Positions 1 through 7,030 of a stretch of DNA of 7,249 nucleotides are shown here, piece after piece; position 1 is the stretch's first letter, and each line of letters starts with the position of its first letter. Both the position numbers and the translations under genes were made by a program. The notes under the pieces were generated by a model. It did not search any database and was not told where the DNA came from. It saw nothing but the letters and a program-made list of their open reading frames with translations. Location: the NCBI GenBank assembly GCA_031284065.1, contig JAITAP010000135.1:1-7249 (forward strand), in the 5' to 3' direction. This DNA comes from Prevotellaceae bacterium. Lineage in GTDB: Bacteria; Bacteroidota; Bacteroidia; Bacteroidales; UBA932.

Positions 1-119
1 GCTACGTGGAGCTGTTTGAGCGCATCACCGGCGACAAGTTCTACGGTGCGCCGTACTCCGACAACATCTACGAGCGGATTGAGACGAACGTCCGGAACTT
101 GTTGAGCAGGCTACTGTGA
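1..119 (+). CDS. purC: C-terminal end of a probable SAICAR synthase (PurC), 5' truncated by window edge
   Basis: Only the last 38 codons are present. The open frame begins at base 3 and stops at TGA 117-119. The peptide starts YVELFERITGDKF and continues to NIYERIETNV, ending in LLSRLL. The order (Y-[IV]-E-L-[YF]-E-x-I-x-G-[ED]-K-F, then an I-x-x-R-I-E-x-N-V helix) is how I recall the C terminus of Bacteroidota phosphoribosylaminoimidazole-succinocarboxamide synthase. That enzyme joins aspartate to CAIR with ATP in purine synthesis in the cytoplasm. No catalytic residue lies in this piece, so the name rests on tail similarity alone. It runs in the same direction as nadB but is separated from it by 106 bases of repeat-like sequence. 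I see no clear terminator after it, so read-through into nadB is possible. Confidence 0.75.
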   Translation, partial: YVELFERITGDKFYGAPYSDNIYERIETNVRNLLSRLL

Positions 120-122
120 GGA

Positions 123-143
123 GCTGAAAGCTAAGAGTTGACA
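123..143 (+). repeat. Degenerate heptamer repeat, three units, after purC
   Basis: Three consecutive 7-base units can be read directly: GCTGAAA (123-129), GCTAAGA (130-136) and GTTGACA (137-143), followed by GTACC. The units share a G-[CT]-T-x-A-x-A pattern. The stretch begins four bases after the purC stop codon. The TTGACA at 138-143 looks like a sigma70 -35 box, but Bacteroidota promoters do not use that box, so I read it as part of the repeat. Function unknown. Confidence 0.45.
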
Positions 144-165
144 GTACCATTTAGGCTTCATTTTT

Positions 166-226
166 TACCGTCCAAACTCCAAACTCCTATAACTTCTATA
201 CCGTCCAAACTTCTAAACTTCTAAAA
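166..226 (+). repeat. Degenerate 7-8 base tandem repeats with a 13-base direct repeat, abutting the nadB start
   Basis: The whole nadB leader is built of short related units: TCCAAAC (171-177), TCCAAAC (178-184), TCCTATA (185-191), ACTTCTA (192-198), then TCCAAAC (204-210), TTCTAAAC (211-218) and TTCTAAAA (219-226), whose last A is the A of the nadB ATG. A larger period is also visible: the 13-mer TACCGTCCAAACT occurs at 166-178 and again at 199-211, exactly 33 bases apart. This resembles the low-complexity leaders that I recall in front of some Bacteroidales genes, but I cannot name a family. No convincing TAnnTTTG promoter element was found in 120-225. Confidence 0.6.
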
Positions 227-1800
227 TGAATATAAAGACAGATTTTTTGGTAATTGGCTCGGGTGCGGCAGGGCTTAGCTACGCGCTTAAGGTGGCAGAT
301 TTCGGCAAGGTAACGCTCATCACCAAAAGCACGCTGGAGGAAAGCAACACCAACTTTGCGCAGGGCGGCATTTCGGCGGTAACCTACGACCCCGATTCGT
401 TTGAAAAGCACGTGCAGGACACGCTTGTGTGCGGCGCAGGCATGTGTAACGAAGAGGTAGTGCGCATGATAGTGCGCGAAGCGCCCGGACAAATAGAGCA
501 GCTGGTGCACTGGGGAACGGAGTTTGACCGCAACAACAAGGGCCGCTACGACCTTGCGCGCGAAGGCGGGCACAGCGAGCGGCGCATCCTGCACCACAAG
601 GACGCCACCGGAGCGGAAATTCAACGCTCGCTCACGCGGCAGGTCAAGGCGCACAAGAATATCGAAATACTGGAATACCATTTTGCTGTTGACCTCATCA
701 CGCAGCACCACTTGGGCAAAATGGTGCGCCGCTACAACACCGATACCGAATGTTACGGCGCATACGTGCTTAACCTTAAAACGCGGCAGGTGGAAACTTT
801 CTTGGCAAAGGTTGCTGTGCTTGCCACCGGCGGCACGGGCAACGTTTACCACACCACCACAAACCCCGCTGTGGCCACCGGCGACGGCGTTGCTATGGTT
901 TACCGCGCCAAGGGAGTGGTGGAAAATATGGCCTACGTGCAGTTTCACCCCACCGCGCTTTACACGCCGGGCGAACGCCCCTCGTTTCTCATAAGTGAGG
1001 CAATGCGCGGATTTGGCGCGGTGCTGCGCACGCAAGACGGCAGCGAGTTCATGCAAAAATACGACGAACGGGGTCCCCTTGCGCCGCGCGACATTGTAGC
1101 CCGCGCCATCGACAACGAAATGAAAACTCGAGGCGACGACTTTGTTTACCTCGACGTAACGCACAAGCCCGCCGACGATATTATCCTGCACTTCCCCAAT
1201 ATTCACAAGAAATGCCTTTCCATTGGCATTGATATTACCAAAGATTTTATTCCGGTAGCGCCCGCTGCGCACTACATGTGCGGCGGCGTGCGCGTGAATA
1301 TGTCCGGACTTTCGTCGATACGCAACCTGTACGCCATTGGCGAAACCTCGTGCACGGGGCTGCACGGAGCGAACCGCCTTGCCTCAAACTCGCTCATAGA
1401 GGCAGTGGTGTACGCCGACAAGGCTGCGCAACATTCGCTGCAAAGCGTGAAAAATACTGCGCTTCAGGAGGGCATCCCCGATTGGGACTACGAGGGAACG
1501 TCGCACCCGGAGGAAATGGTGCTCGTTACGCAAAGCTACAAGGAGGTGCAGCAAATCATGAGCTACTACGTGGGCATTGTGCGCTCCAACATTCGCCTTG
1601 AGCGGGCATTTGCGAGGCTCGGCATTATTCACAGGGAAACCGAGCAGCTCTACCGCACCTCAACGCTGACGCAAAATCTGTGCGAGCTGCGCAACCTCAT
1701 CCAAATAGGCTACCTCATCATTAAGGAGGCAAACGCAATGCGCGAAAGTCGCGGGCTGCACTACTCGATTGACTACCCTCCCAAGAAAATTCAGGCGTAA
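226..1800 (+). CDS. nadB: L-aspartate oxidase
   Basis: This 524-residue FAD flavoprotein oxidises L-aspartate to iminoaspartate, the first step of de novo NAD synthesis, and passes it to quinolinate synthase (NadA). It is cytoplasmic. The N-terminal FAD-binding fold shows GSGAAGLSYA at 11-20 and NTNFAQGGISAV at 41-52. The second nucleotide-binding segment is ATGGTGNVYHTTTNP at 200-214. The residues that align with the catalytic and substrate-binding set known from E. coli NadB are all present: E113 in AREGGHS, H241 in HPTAL, R288 in LAPRD, H349 in PAAHY and R384 in GANRLASN. Length is normal for the family (about 510-540), and the C-terminal helical domain ends with MRESRGLHYSIDYP. The ATG at 226 is chosen because MNIKTDFLVIGSG puts the FAD motif at the usual distance from the N terminus. 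R288 and the wider motif set fit NadB better than the related succinate dehydrogenase or fumarate reductase flavoproteins. No nadA or nadC is in view. tsaE follows after 10 bases. Confidence 0.96.
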   Translation: MNIKTDFLVIGSGAAGLSYALKVADFGKVTLITKSTLEESNTNFAQGGISAVTYDPDSFEKHVQDTLVCGAGMCNEEVVRMIVREAPGQIEQLVHWGTEFDRNNKGRYDLAREGGHSERRILHHKDATGAEIQRSLTRQVKAHKNIEILEYHFAVDLITQHHLGKMVRRYNTDTECYGAYVLNLKTRQVETFLAKVAVLATGGTGNVYHTTTNPAVATGDGVAMVYRAKGVVENMAYVQFHPTALYTPGERPSFLISEAMRGFGAVLRTQDGSEFMQKYDERGPLAPRDIVARAIDNEMKTRGDDFVYLDVTHKPADDIILHFPNIHKKCLSIGIDITKDFIPVAPAAHYMCGGVRVNMSGLSSIRNLYAIGETSCTGLHGANRLASNSLIEAVVYADKAAQHSLQSVKNTALQEGIPDWDYEGTSHPEEMVLVTQSYKEVQQIMSYYVGIVRSNIRLERAFARLGIIHRETEQLYRTSTLTQNLCELRNLIQIGYLIIKEANAMRESRGLHYSIDYPPKKIQA

Positions 1801-1810
1801 CGCCATCGCC

Positions 1811-2239
1811 ATGCCAAAAGCATCATTCGCATACACGCTTGCAGAGCTGCGCAACGCCGCAGCGTGGCTGCTGTCGCAGGTGGACGAACGCCGCGTGCTG
1901 GCGTTCTACGGCGCTATGGGGGCGGGAAAAACAACCCTCATAAAGGAGCTGTGCCGTGCGCTGCACGTAACGGATAACGTTACCAGCCCCACGTTTGCGC
2001 TCATCAACGAATATCACACTGCCGTCGGCGGGAAAGTTTTTCACTTTGATTTTTACCGCATCAAAAAGCTGGAGGAGGCCTACGACTTGGGCTGCGAGGA
2101 GTACTTTGACAGCGGTCACCTTTGCCTTGTGGAGTGGGCGGAGCTGGTGGAGGAGCTGCTTCCCCCCGACGCGCTGCGCATACGCATTGAAACGCCCAAC
2201 GCTAACGCCCGGACGCTATTGCTATACGCCGATAATTGA
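1811..2239 (+). CDS. tsaE: tRNA threonylcarbamoyladenosine biosynthesis ATPase TsaE (YjeE)
   Basis: TsaE is the P-loop ATPase partner of TsaB and TsaD, which places threonylcarbamoyl on A37 of ANN-decoding tRNAs in the cytoplasm. The 142-residue product is of normal family length. It shows Walker A GAMGAGKTT at 34-42, the switch-like VTSPTFALINEY at 57-68, HFDFYR at 78-83 (D80 being the conserved metal-linked Asp) and LVEWAE at 106-111 with the family VEW motif. The reading frame is open further upstream to an ATG at 1769, which would overlap nadB by 32 bases. I prefer the ATG at 1811 because MPKASFAYTLAELRNAA gives the usual TsaE N terminus, and because it lies 10 bases after the nadB TAA, typical operon spacing. 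No Shine-Dalgarno sequence is seen, as is common in Bacteroidota. The TGA stop is the first part of the terminator hairpin. Confidence 0.93.
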   Translation: MPKASFAYTLAELRNAAAWLLSQVDERRVLAFYGAMGAGKTTLIKELCRALHVTDNVTSPTFALINEYHTAVGGKVFHFDFYRIKKLEEAYDLGCEEYFDSGHLCLVEWAELVEELLPPDALRIRIETPNANARTLLLYADN

Positions 2240-2281
2240 GCTTGGGAATAGGCTTGCACAAGCCCACTCCCAAGCTCTTTT
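2238..2281 (+). terminator. Intrinsic terminator after tsaE, possibly acting in both directions with lspA
   Basis: A perfect 10-bp stem pairs GAGCTTGGGA (2238-2247) with TCCCAAGCTC (2268-2277). Inside it, after a 3x3 internal loop, GGCTT (2251-2255) pairs with AAGCC (2260-2264) around a 4-base loop. CTTTT follows on the plus strand (2277-2281), with another T-run at 2290-2295. The left arm begins inside the tsaE stop codon. On the minus strand the same stem lies just after the lspA stop, but what follows there (AATTATC) is a poor U-tract. It is therefore clearest as a tsaE terminator and only plausible for lspA. Confidence 0.82.
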
Positions 2282-2283
2282 CG

Positions 2284-2904
2284 CTACGCTTTTTTCTCCA
2301 GAAAGAACGAGCGCTGAAAAATCAACAGGTAGAAGACGCTACAGGTAATGGCAGCGTCGGCAACGTTGAAGATGGGGCGAAAAAAAACAAAGCGTTCGCC
2401 TGCGTTGAACGGAAACCACGACGGGTAGGTGGTTTGAATGACGGGAAAGTAAAACATATCCACCACTTTTCCGAACCCGAACGGCCCATAGCCGCCCGTT
2501 GCCGGAAGAAGATGCGCCACCTGCGTGTAGGTTGAGGCGCTGAAAATTACGCCGTAAAAAAGGCAGTCGATGAGATTTCCCAACGCACCCGCGCACAGCA
2601 TAGACAACCCCAACGCCAACCCTGCATTTGCTTTGCGGTGGATTTGCTTCCACGTAAACCATACGAGAATACCCACAAATATCACCCGAAACAGCGTGAG
2701 CAGCAGCTTGCCGGCATTGCCGAAAATCTCCAGCTCAATCCCAAACGCCATGCCGGGATTCTCGGTGAAGCGGATAAACGCTCTGTTGCCAATAATGCTA
2801 ATAGACTCGTCCAGCGTCATGTGCGTCTTTATCCAAATCTTGAGCGCTTGGTCAACAGCTAAGATGGCTATTGCCAGCAGCACAGATTTTTTTAGAAGGC
2901 TCAT
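2284..2904 (-). CDS. lspA: Lipoprotein signal peptidase (signal peptidase II)
   Basis: LspA is an inner-membrane aspartyl protease that cuts the signal peptide from diacylglyceryl-modified prolipoproteins, after Lgt. The 206-residue protein has about four hydrophobic segments (roughly 6-22, 66-84, 94-114, 184-200). Family motifs in order are DQALK at 18-22, ENPGMAFG at 48-55, GALGNLID at 106-113, GKVVDM at 145-150 and FNVADAAI at 179-186. The expected catalytic dyad is D149 and D183. Between GNLID and VVD, and between VVD and FNVAD, the loops are longer than in the roughly 160-residue proteobacterial enzymes. This is the form I recall from Bacteroidota and it accounts for the extra length. 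The start MSLLKKSVLL gives a short positive N terminus before the first helix. It lies 39 bases after the dksA-like gene and is probably co-transcribed with it. No Shine-Dalgarno sequence is visible; the leader is A-rich. Confidence 0.95.
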   Translation of the reverse strand: MSLLKKSVLLAIAILAVDQALKIWIKTHMTLDESISIIGNRAFIRFTENPGMAFGIELEIFGNAGKLLLTLFRVIFVGILVWFTWKQIHRKANAGLALGLSMLCAGALGNLIDCLFYGVIFSASTYTQVAHLLPATGGYGPFGFGKVVDMFYFPVIQTTYPSWFPFNAGERFVFFRPIFNVADAAITCSVFYLLIFQRSFFLEKKA

Positions 2905-2943
2905 TTTATTTTTTATTGAGGTGGTGTATTTTTTTTCGATAGC

Positions 2944-3342
2944 TTATCTTCTTGCTTTTGCCTCCATGCTTAGCGTTGCGTGCGGCACTGCGCGAAGCCT
3001 GTCGGCAGGGATAAGCTTGCCCGTTTCGCGGCAAATTCCGTACGTTTTGTTTTCGATGCGCACAAGCGCCGCCTCGAGGTGGTGTATGAACTTTTGCTGC
3101 CGCTCCGCAAGCTTGCTCGACTCCTCCTTTGAGAGCGTTGACGCGCCCTCCTCCAACACCTTAAAAGTAGGCGAAGTGTCGGTAGTATCGTTGCTGTTGC
3201 TTTGCATGATAGCTTCACGCAGCGTTTCGTAATCCTTACGAGCCTTGTCCAATTTCTCCAAAATAAGCTCCTTAAATCCGGATAGCTCTTCATCCGAATA
3301 CCGCGTTTTTTCTTTTGTTTCCTTTGTTTCCTTTGCCTTCAT
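2944..3342 (-). CDS. dksA: DksA/TraR-family RNA polymerase-binding protein with a degenerate zinc finger
   Basis: DksA proteins enter the secondary channel of RNA polymerase and, with ppGpp, change promoter choice. The 132-residue product has a charged N terminus, a long predicted coiled coil (about 18-98) and a C-terminal finger-like domain, YGICRETGKLIPADRLRAVP at 101-120. The coiled-coil tip keeps DTTDTS at 52-57, matching the DxxDxA acidic tip (D71, D74) needed in E. coli DksA. Aligned with the E. coli finger (C114, C117, C135, C138), only the first cysteine survives (C104). The others become T107, S125 and A128, so zinc binding by four cysteines is not possible. This loss is familiar in Bacteroidota homologues. 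The ATG at 3342 is the only suitable start, and the KETKETKEK stretch comes from a short repeat. It lies between ileS and lspA and has its own good promoter upstream. Confidence is high for the family and moderate for true DksA function. Confidence 0.9.
   Translation of the reverse strand: MKAKETKETKEKTRYSDEELSGFKELILEKLDKARKDYETLREAIMQSNSNDTTDTSPTFKVLEEGASTLSKEESSKLAERQQKFIHHLEAALVRIENKTYGICRETGKLIPADRLRAVPHATLSMEAKARR
3316..3333 (-). repeat. Tandem 9-base duplication in the dksA-like N terminus
   Basis: On the plus strand TGTTTCCTT occurs twice in a row (3316-3324 and 3325-3333), with a third partial unit at 3334-3335. It is in frame and encodes the K-E-T-K-E-T part of the N terminus. Units of 9 bases change length without shifting frame, so the repeat could vary between strains without inactivating the gene. 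Confidence 0.7.
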
Positions 3343-3371
3343 AATGGTATTTTCTTTTTTTTTAAAGTCCG

Positions 3372-3404
3372 CTAAGATAATAAATATTTATACAAGCGCC
3401 AAAA
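3372..3404 (-). promoter_or_regulatory. Bacteroidota-type promoter for the dksA-lspA pair
   Basis: Read on the minus strand, TTTTG (3404-3400) is followed after 20 bases by TATCTTAG (3379-3372). This matches the phylum consensus TTTG, 19-21 bases, TAnnTTTG, with one mismatch in the second box and correct spacing. The transcription start would fall near 3365, leaving a leader of about 20-25 bases before the dksA ATG. The gap after ileS (3343-3428) has no hairpin terminator, so dksA and lspA probably receive read-through from ileS as well. Confidence 0.65.
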
Positions 3405-3428
3405 CTCTCTGCGTATTAAGGTTTTTTT

Positions 3429-6400
3429 TCACCTTTCAACCGTCAGCTGAATATTCACGGTGTAATCGTCAATTTCTACGGCGGCAGCGGCGCTTAGCTT
3501 TTCGGCAAGCGTGAGCGATGTTGCAAGCACCTGTCCCTTGATGTACTCCGCAAAGGCGGTTACCGCGCTTTCTACTTCGCTGCGCTTTTCAATCTTCACG
3601 CTAATTCTGTCGGTAACCTCAAATCCGCTATCCTTGCGCAGGTTTTGGATACGGTTTACCAGCTCCCGCGCGACGCCTTCCTGCCGCAGCGCGTCGGTTA
3701 CGGTAACGTCGAGCGCGAGCGTCAGCGCGCCCTCCGTGAGACATTCGTAGCCGGGTATGCTCTCGGTGATGACCTCCACGTCCTGCGGCGCGAGCAGAAT
3801 TTTTTCGCCGGAGGCCAGCGTTACCTCCGACTTCCCGCTGCGCTCCAGCGCAGTAACGTCGTCATTTTTCCATGCCTGTATTTGCGCGGCAACTTCCTTC
3901 ATGTTCTTTCCGCACTTTGCGCCTAAGGTTTTAAAGTTGGCTTTGGCGCGCTTGGTTACCACCTCCATTTCCACCTGCAAATCCTTTACGTTGGTTTCGG
4001 CGCGTACAATATCCTTTATTTGCGGGGTGAGCCGCTTTTCCACTTCGGGGTTTGCAATGGCCAGCGCCGCCCGTTGCAGCGGCTGCCGTACCCGAATATT
4101 CACCTTTCGCCGCAGCGCCAGAATCATGGAGGTTGCCTGCTGCGCCAGCTGCATTTTCTTTTCCAGCTCGCCGTCAATCAGCGCGACGCTCCATGCGGGG
4201 AAGTCCGTCAGGTGCACCGACGGGCAGGCGTTTGGCTGCGCGCCTGCGCTGCGGAGGTCGCAAAAAATCTTGTCGGTGATGAACGGCGCAATGGGCGACG
4301 CCAAAGTTACCGCCGTGTTGAGACATTCGAGCAGCGTTTGGTAGGCCGACAGCTTGTCCTGCGTCATGCTTCCGCCCCAAAACCGCTTGCGGTTGAGGCG
4401 CACGTACCAGTTGCTGAGGTTGTCGCACACAAACGCCTGAATAAGCCGCCCGGCCTGGGTTGGCTCGTAGGTTTCATAAGCGTTTTCGACCTCCTTTACC
4501 AGCGTGTTGAGCAGCGAAATAATCCACCGGTCAACTTCGGGACGCTCGCTCACGGCTACCGGCGCTTCCTCCCCCGTAAAGCCGTCAACGTTGGCGTAGA
4601 GCGCAAAGAAAGAGTAGGTGTTGTAGAGCGTTCCGAAAAACTTGCGGCGCACCTCGTCTATCCCGTCAACGTCGAACTTGAGGTTGTCCCAGGGCTGCGC
4701 GTTGGTAATCATGTACCAGCGCAGCGCGTCTGCGCCAAAATCTTCCAGCACCTTAAACGGCTCCACAGCGTTGCCCAGCCGCTTGCTCATCTTGTTACCG
4801 CTTTTGTCGAGCACCAAGCCGTTTGACACTACGTTTTTGAACGAAACGCTGTCGGCAACCATCACGGCGATGGCGTGCAGCGTAAAAAACCAGCCGCGCG
4901 TCTGGTCAACGCCTTCGGCAATAAAATCGGCGACTTTTTTTTCCGCCTTCCCCTCAAACGGGTAGTGGTCCTGCGCAAACGGCATTGCCCCCGAATCAAA
5001 CCACACGTCCACCAAATCCAGCTCGCGCTTCATGGGTTTTCCGCTGCCGGAGGCAAGCACAATTTCGTCCACGTAGGGGCGGTGCAGGTCTATTTTTTCG
5101 TAGTTTTCCTTTTCGTAGCGCGAGGGCGTAAACCCTTTTTCCCAATACGGGTTTTTGCTCATCACGCCGGCGGCAACGGCTTTTTCCACTTCGTCGTACA
5201 GCTCGGCTACCGAGCCTATACATTTTTCCTCGCTGCCGTCCTCGCTGCGCCATATCGGCAGGGGTGTTCCCCAGTAGCGGCTGCGCGACAGATTCCAGTC
5301 TTTCAGCTCCTCGAGCCACCTGCCAAATCGCCCGGAGCCGGTGCTTTCGGGCTTCCACCCAATGGTTTTGTTCAGCTCCACCATGCGCTCCTTGCAGGCG
5401 GTTGTTTTGATAAACCAGCTGTCGAGCGGGTAGTAGAGCACGGGCTTGTCGGTTCGCCAGCAGTGCGGGTAGCTGTGCACGTGCTTTTCTACTTTGAACG
5501 CCAGCCCTTGTTGCTTGAGCATTACGCAGAGGTCCACGTCCAGCGTGTCGTCGCTTTCGGACAGGGTCGGGTCGTAGGCGTTCTTCACGAAGCGTCCGGC
5601 ATACTTCCCGTACAGCTCCGTATTGACAAATTCCTTTACAAACGCCTCGTCGAGCGCGTCCAGCGTAAAAAATTTCCCGGTTTTGTCCACCATTGGCTGC
5701 CGGATACCGTTTTTATCCGTCAGCAGGAGCGGCGGAACGCCGTGCTGTCGGGATACGCGGTCATCGTCGGCGCCAAAGGTTGGCGCGCTGTGGACGATAC
5801 CCGTACCGTCTTCGGTGGTAACAAAATCGCCCGTAACGACGCGAAAAGCGCCGCTGCCGGGGTTAACCCAGGGGATGAGCTGCCGGTACGGCGTGCCCTC
5901 CAAATCTGCGCCCCTGCACGTGCCGACAACGCTGTAGGGTACCAGCTTGTCGCCCGCCTTGTAGCCCTCAAGGGGCAGCTCTGCCGCCTTTGCGTTGAAG
6001 TGCCTTGCCACCAAATCTCGTGCGAGAATGACGGTAATTCTTTCGCCGCTGTAGGGGTTGCAGGTTTTTACCGCCGCGTACTCTATGTTGGCGCCAACGC
6101 AGAGCGAGGTGTTGCTGGGGAGCGTCCACGGCGTAGTAGTCCACGCCAGAAAGTAGCAAGGTTCGCCGCTGTCGTCGCCGAGCGCGGGGGAGAAAGGGAG
6201 GTCTTCGCGGCGCGCCTCCGCTCTGAACATGGCAACGCAGGTGGTATCCTTCACGTCGCGGTAGCATCCGGGCTGGTTGAGCTCGTGCGTGCTCAGCCCC
6301 GTGCCGGCCGCCGGAGAGTACGGCTGTATGGTGTAGCCCTTGTAGAGCAACTTTTTGTCGTACAGCTGCCGCAGCAGGTGCCACAGCGTTTCAATGTAGC

Positions 6401-6872
6401 GGTTGTCGTAGGTGATGTAGGGATTTTTCATGTCCACCCAGTAGCCCATTTGCTCGGTGAGATTTTCCCACTCTCTGGTATATTTCATCACCTCCTTGCG
6501 GCAGGCGGCGTTGTACTCGTCGATGGAGGGCTTGCCGGGCTTGCCGATGTCCTCCTTAGTGATGCCCAACATTTTTTCCACGCCCAGCTCCACCGGCAGC
6601 CCGTGCGTGTCCCACCCTGCTTTGCGGTTTACCAGAAAGCCCTTGAGCGTTTTGTAGCGGCAAAAAATATCCTTTATGGCGCGCGCCATGACGTGATGGA
6701 TGCCCGGCATTCCGTTTGCCGACGGCGGCCCCTCGTAGAACACAAAGGGAGCGCACCCCCCGCGCAGCTTGAGCGACTGCGCAAAAGTACCCTCAGCCTT
6801 CCACTTGGCCAGCACCTCTCTGTTGATTTGGGGTAAATCCAGACCCTTGTACTCCGGAAATTTTTTGCTCAT
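3429..6872 (-). CDS. ileS: Isoleucyl-tRNA synthetase, eukaryote-like type (IleRS2) with GIHH signature
   Basis: This class I synthetase charges tRNA-Ile with isoleucine in the cytoplasm. The product is 1147 residues, much longer than E. coli IleRS (about 940) and in the range of the eukaryote-like IleRS2 group. Motifs in order: GPPSANGMPGIHH at 48-60 holds the HIGH-equivalent as GIHH (57-60). The editing domain spans about 190-430, with AWTTTPWTLPSN at 243-254 and HSAPTFGADDD at 361-371. WFDSGAMPF is at 624-632, and KMSKR (the KMSKS loop) at 694-698. Next come the anticodon-binding helical domain (about 775-950) and a C-terminal extension ending in NIQLTVER. The frame is open further upstream to 6980, but I place the start at the ATG at 6872. 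MSKKFPEYKGLDLPQINREV is the usual N terminus, and the predicted promoter lies inside the longer version. The GIHH form is the swapped GxHH signature reported for mupirocin hyper-resistant IleRS2. No frameshift or missing block is seen. Confidence 0.97.
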   Translation of the reverse strand: MSKKFPEYKGLDLPQINREVLAKWKAEGTFAQSLKLRGGCAPFVFYEGPPSANGMPGIHHVMARAIKDIFCRYKTLKGFLVNRKAGWDTHGLPVELGVEKMLGITKEDIGKPGKPSIDEYNAACRKEVMKYTREWENLTEQMGYWVDMKNPYITYDNRYIETLWHLLRQLYDKKLLYKGYTIQPYSPAAGTGLSTHELNQPGCYRDVKDTTCVAMFRAEARREDLPFSPALGDDSGEPCYFLAWTTTPWTLPSNTSLCVGANIEYAAVKTCNPYSGERITVILARDLVARHFNAKAAELPLEGYKAGDKLVPYSVVGTCRGADLEGTPYRQLIPWVNPGSGAFRVVTGDFVTTEDGTGIVHSAPTFGADDDRVSRQHGVPPLLLTDKNGIRQPMVDKTGKFFTLDALDEAFVKEFVNTELYGKYAGRFVKNAYDPTLSESDDTLDVDLCVMLKQQGLAFKVEKHVHSYPHCWRTDKPVLYYPLDSWFIKTTACKERMVELNKTIGWKPESTGSGRFGRWLEELKDWNLSRSRYWGTPLPIWRSEDGSEEKCIGSVAELYDEVEKAVAAGVMSKNPYWEKGFTPSRYEKENYEKIDLHRPYVDEIVLASGSGKPMKRELDLVDVWFDSGAMPFAQDHYPFEGKAEKKVADFIAEGVDQTRGWFFTLHAIAVMVADSVSFKNVVSNGLVLDKSGNKMSKRLGNAVEPFKVLEDFGADALRWYMITNAQPWDNLKFDVDGIDEVRRKFFGTLYNTYSFFALYANVDGFTGEEAPVAVSERPEVDRWIISLLNTLVKEVENAYETYEPTQAGRLIQAFVCDNLSNWYVRLNRKRFWGGSMTQDKLSAYQTLLECLNTAVTLASPIAPFITDKIFCDLRSAGAQPNACPSVHLTDFPAWSVALIDGELEKKMQLAQQATSMILALRRKVNIRVRQPLQRAALAIANPEVEKRLTPQIKDIVRAETNVKDLQVEMEVVTKRAKANFKTLGAKCGKNMKEVAAQIQAWKNDDVTALERSGKSEVTLASGEKILLAPQDVEVITESIPGYECLTEGALTLALDVTVTDALRQEGVARELVNRIQNLRKDSGFEVTDRISVKIEKRSEVESAVTAFAEYIKGQVLATSLTLAEKLSAAAAVEIDDYTVNIQLTVER

Positions 6873-6959
6873 ATAAATGTGGTTGCAGTAATGATGACAA
6901 CATCGCGCCGATACGCCAACCCGACGCACCCGACGCTTGCCATCGCTAAATTTTTCCCG

Positions 6960-6986
6960 CAAAGGTACAAAAAGTTGCAAAACAAA
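6960..6986 (-). promoter_or_regulatory. Bacteroidota-type promoter for ileS
   Basis: On the minus strand TACCTTTG (6967-6960) is an exact TAnnTTTG -7 element, in the TTTGTACCTTTGC context I recall as typical of this phylum. The upstream box is less certain. TTTG at 6986-6983 lies 15 bases before it, shorter than the usual 19-21, within a T-rich run. Transcription would begin near 6953 and give an untranslated leader of about 80 bases. This supports the ileS start at 6872. Confidence 0.6.
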
Positions 6987-7030
6987 AAAGGTTACCGCCG
7001 GTTTTTTTGCAGGATTGTTGACAAGAGGCT

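Noticed and set aside
138..143. TTGACA as a sigma70 -35 box for nadB
   Set aside because: Bacteroidota use TTTG/TAnnTTTG promoters, no matching -10 box lies downstream, and the hexamer is part of a heptamer series.
196..1365. A 389-codon open frame on the minus strand opposite nadB
   Set aside because: It is fully antisense to an intact nadB, has no family motif, and covers the repeat leader, which is not coding in style.
4875..6836. A 653-codon open frame on the plus strand inside ileS
   Set aside because: It lies wholly opposite ileS, whose motifs are unbroken. The translation shows no recognisable domain, so it is a codon-bias shadow.
6873..6980. N-terminal extension of IleRS by 36 residues
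   Set aside because: The extension (with CCHHYC) does not look like IleRS and contains the predicted promoter. MSKKFPEYK at 6872 is the normal start.
6984..7008. A-run, ACC-GCC-GGT and T-run as a hairpin terminator
   Set aside because: The stem needs a 4-base bulge and only three G-C-rich pairs, so it is too weak to call.
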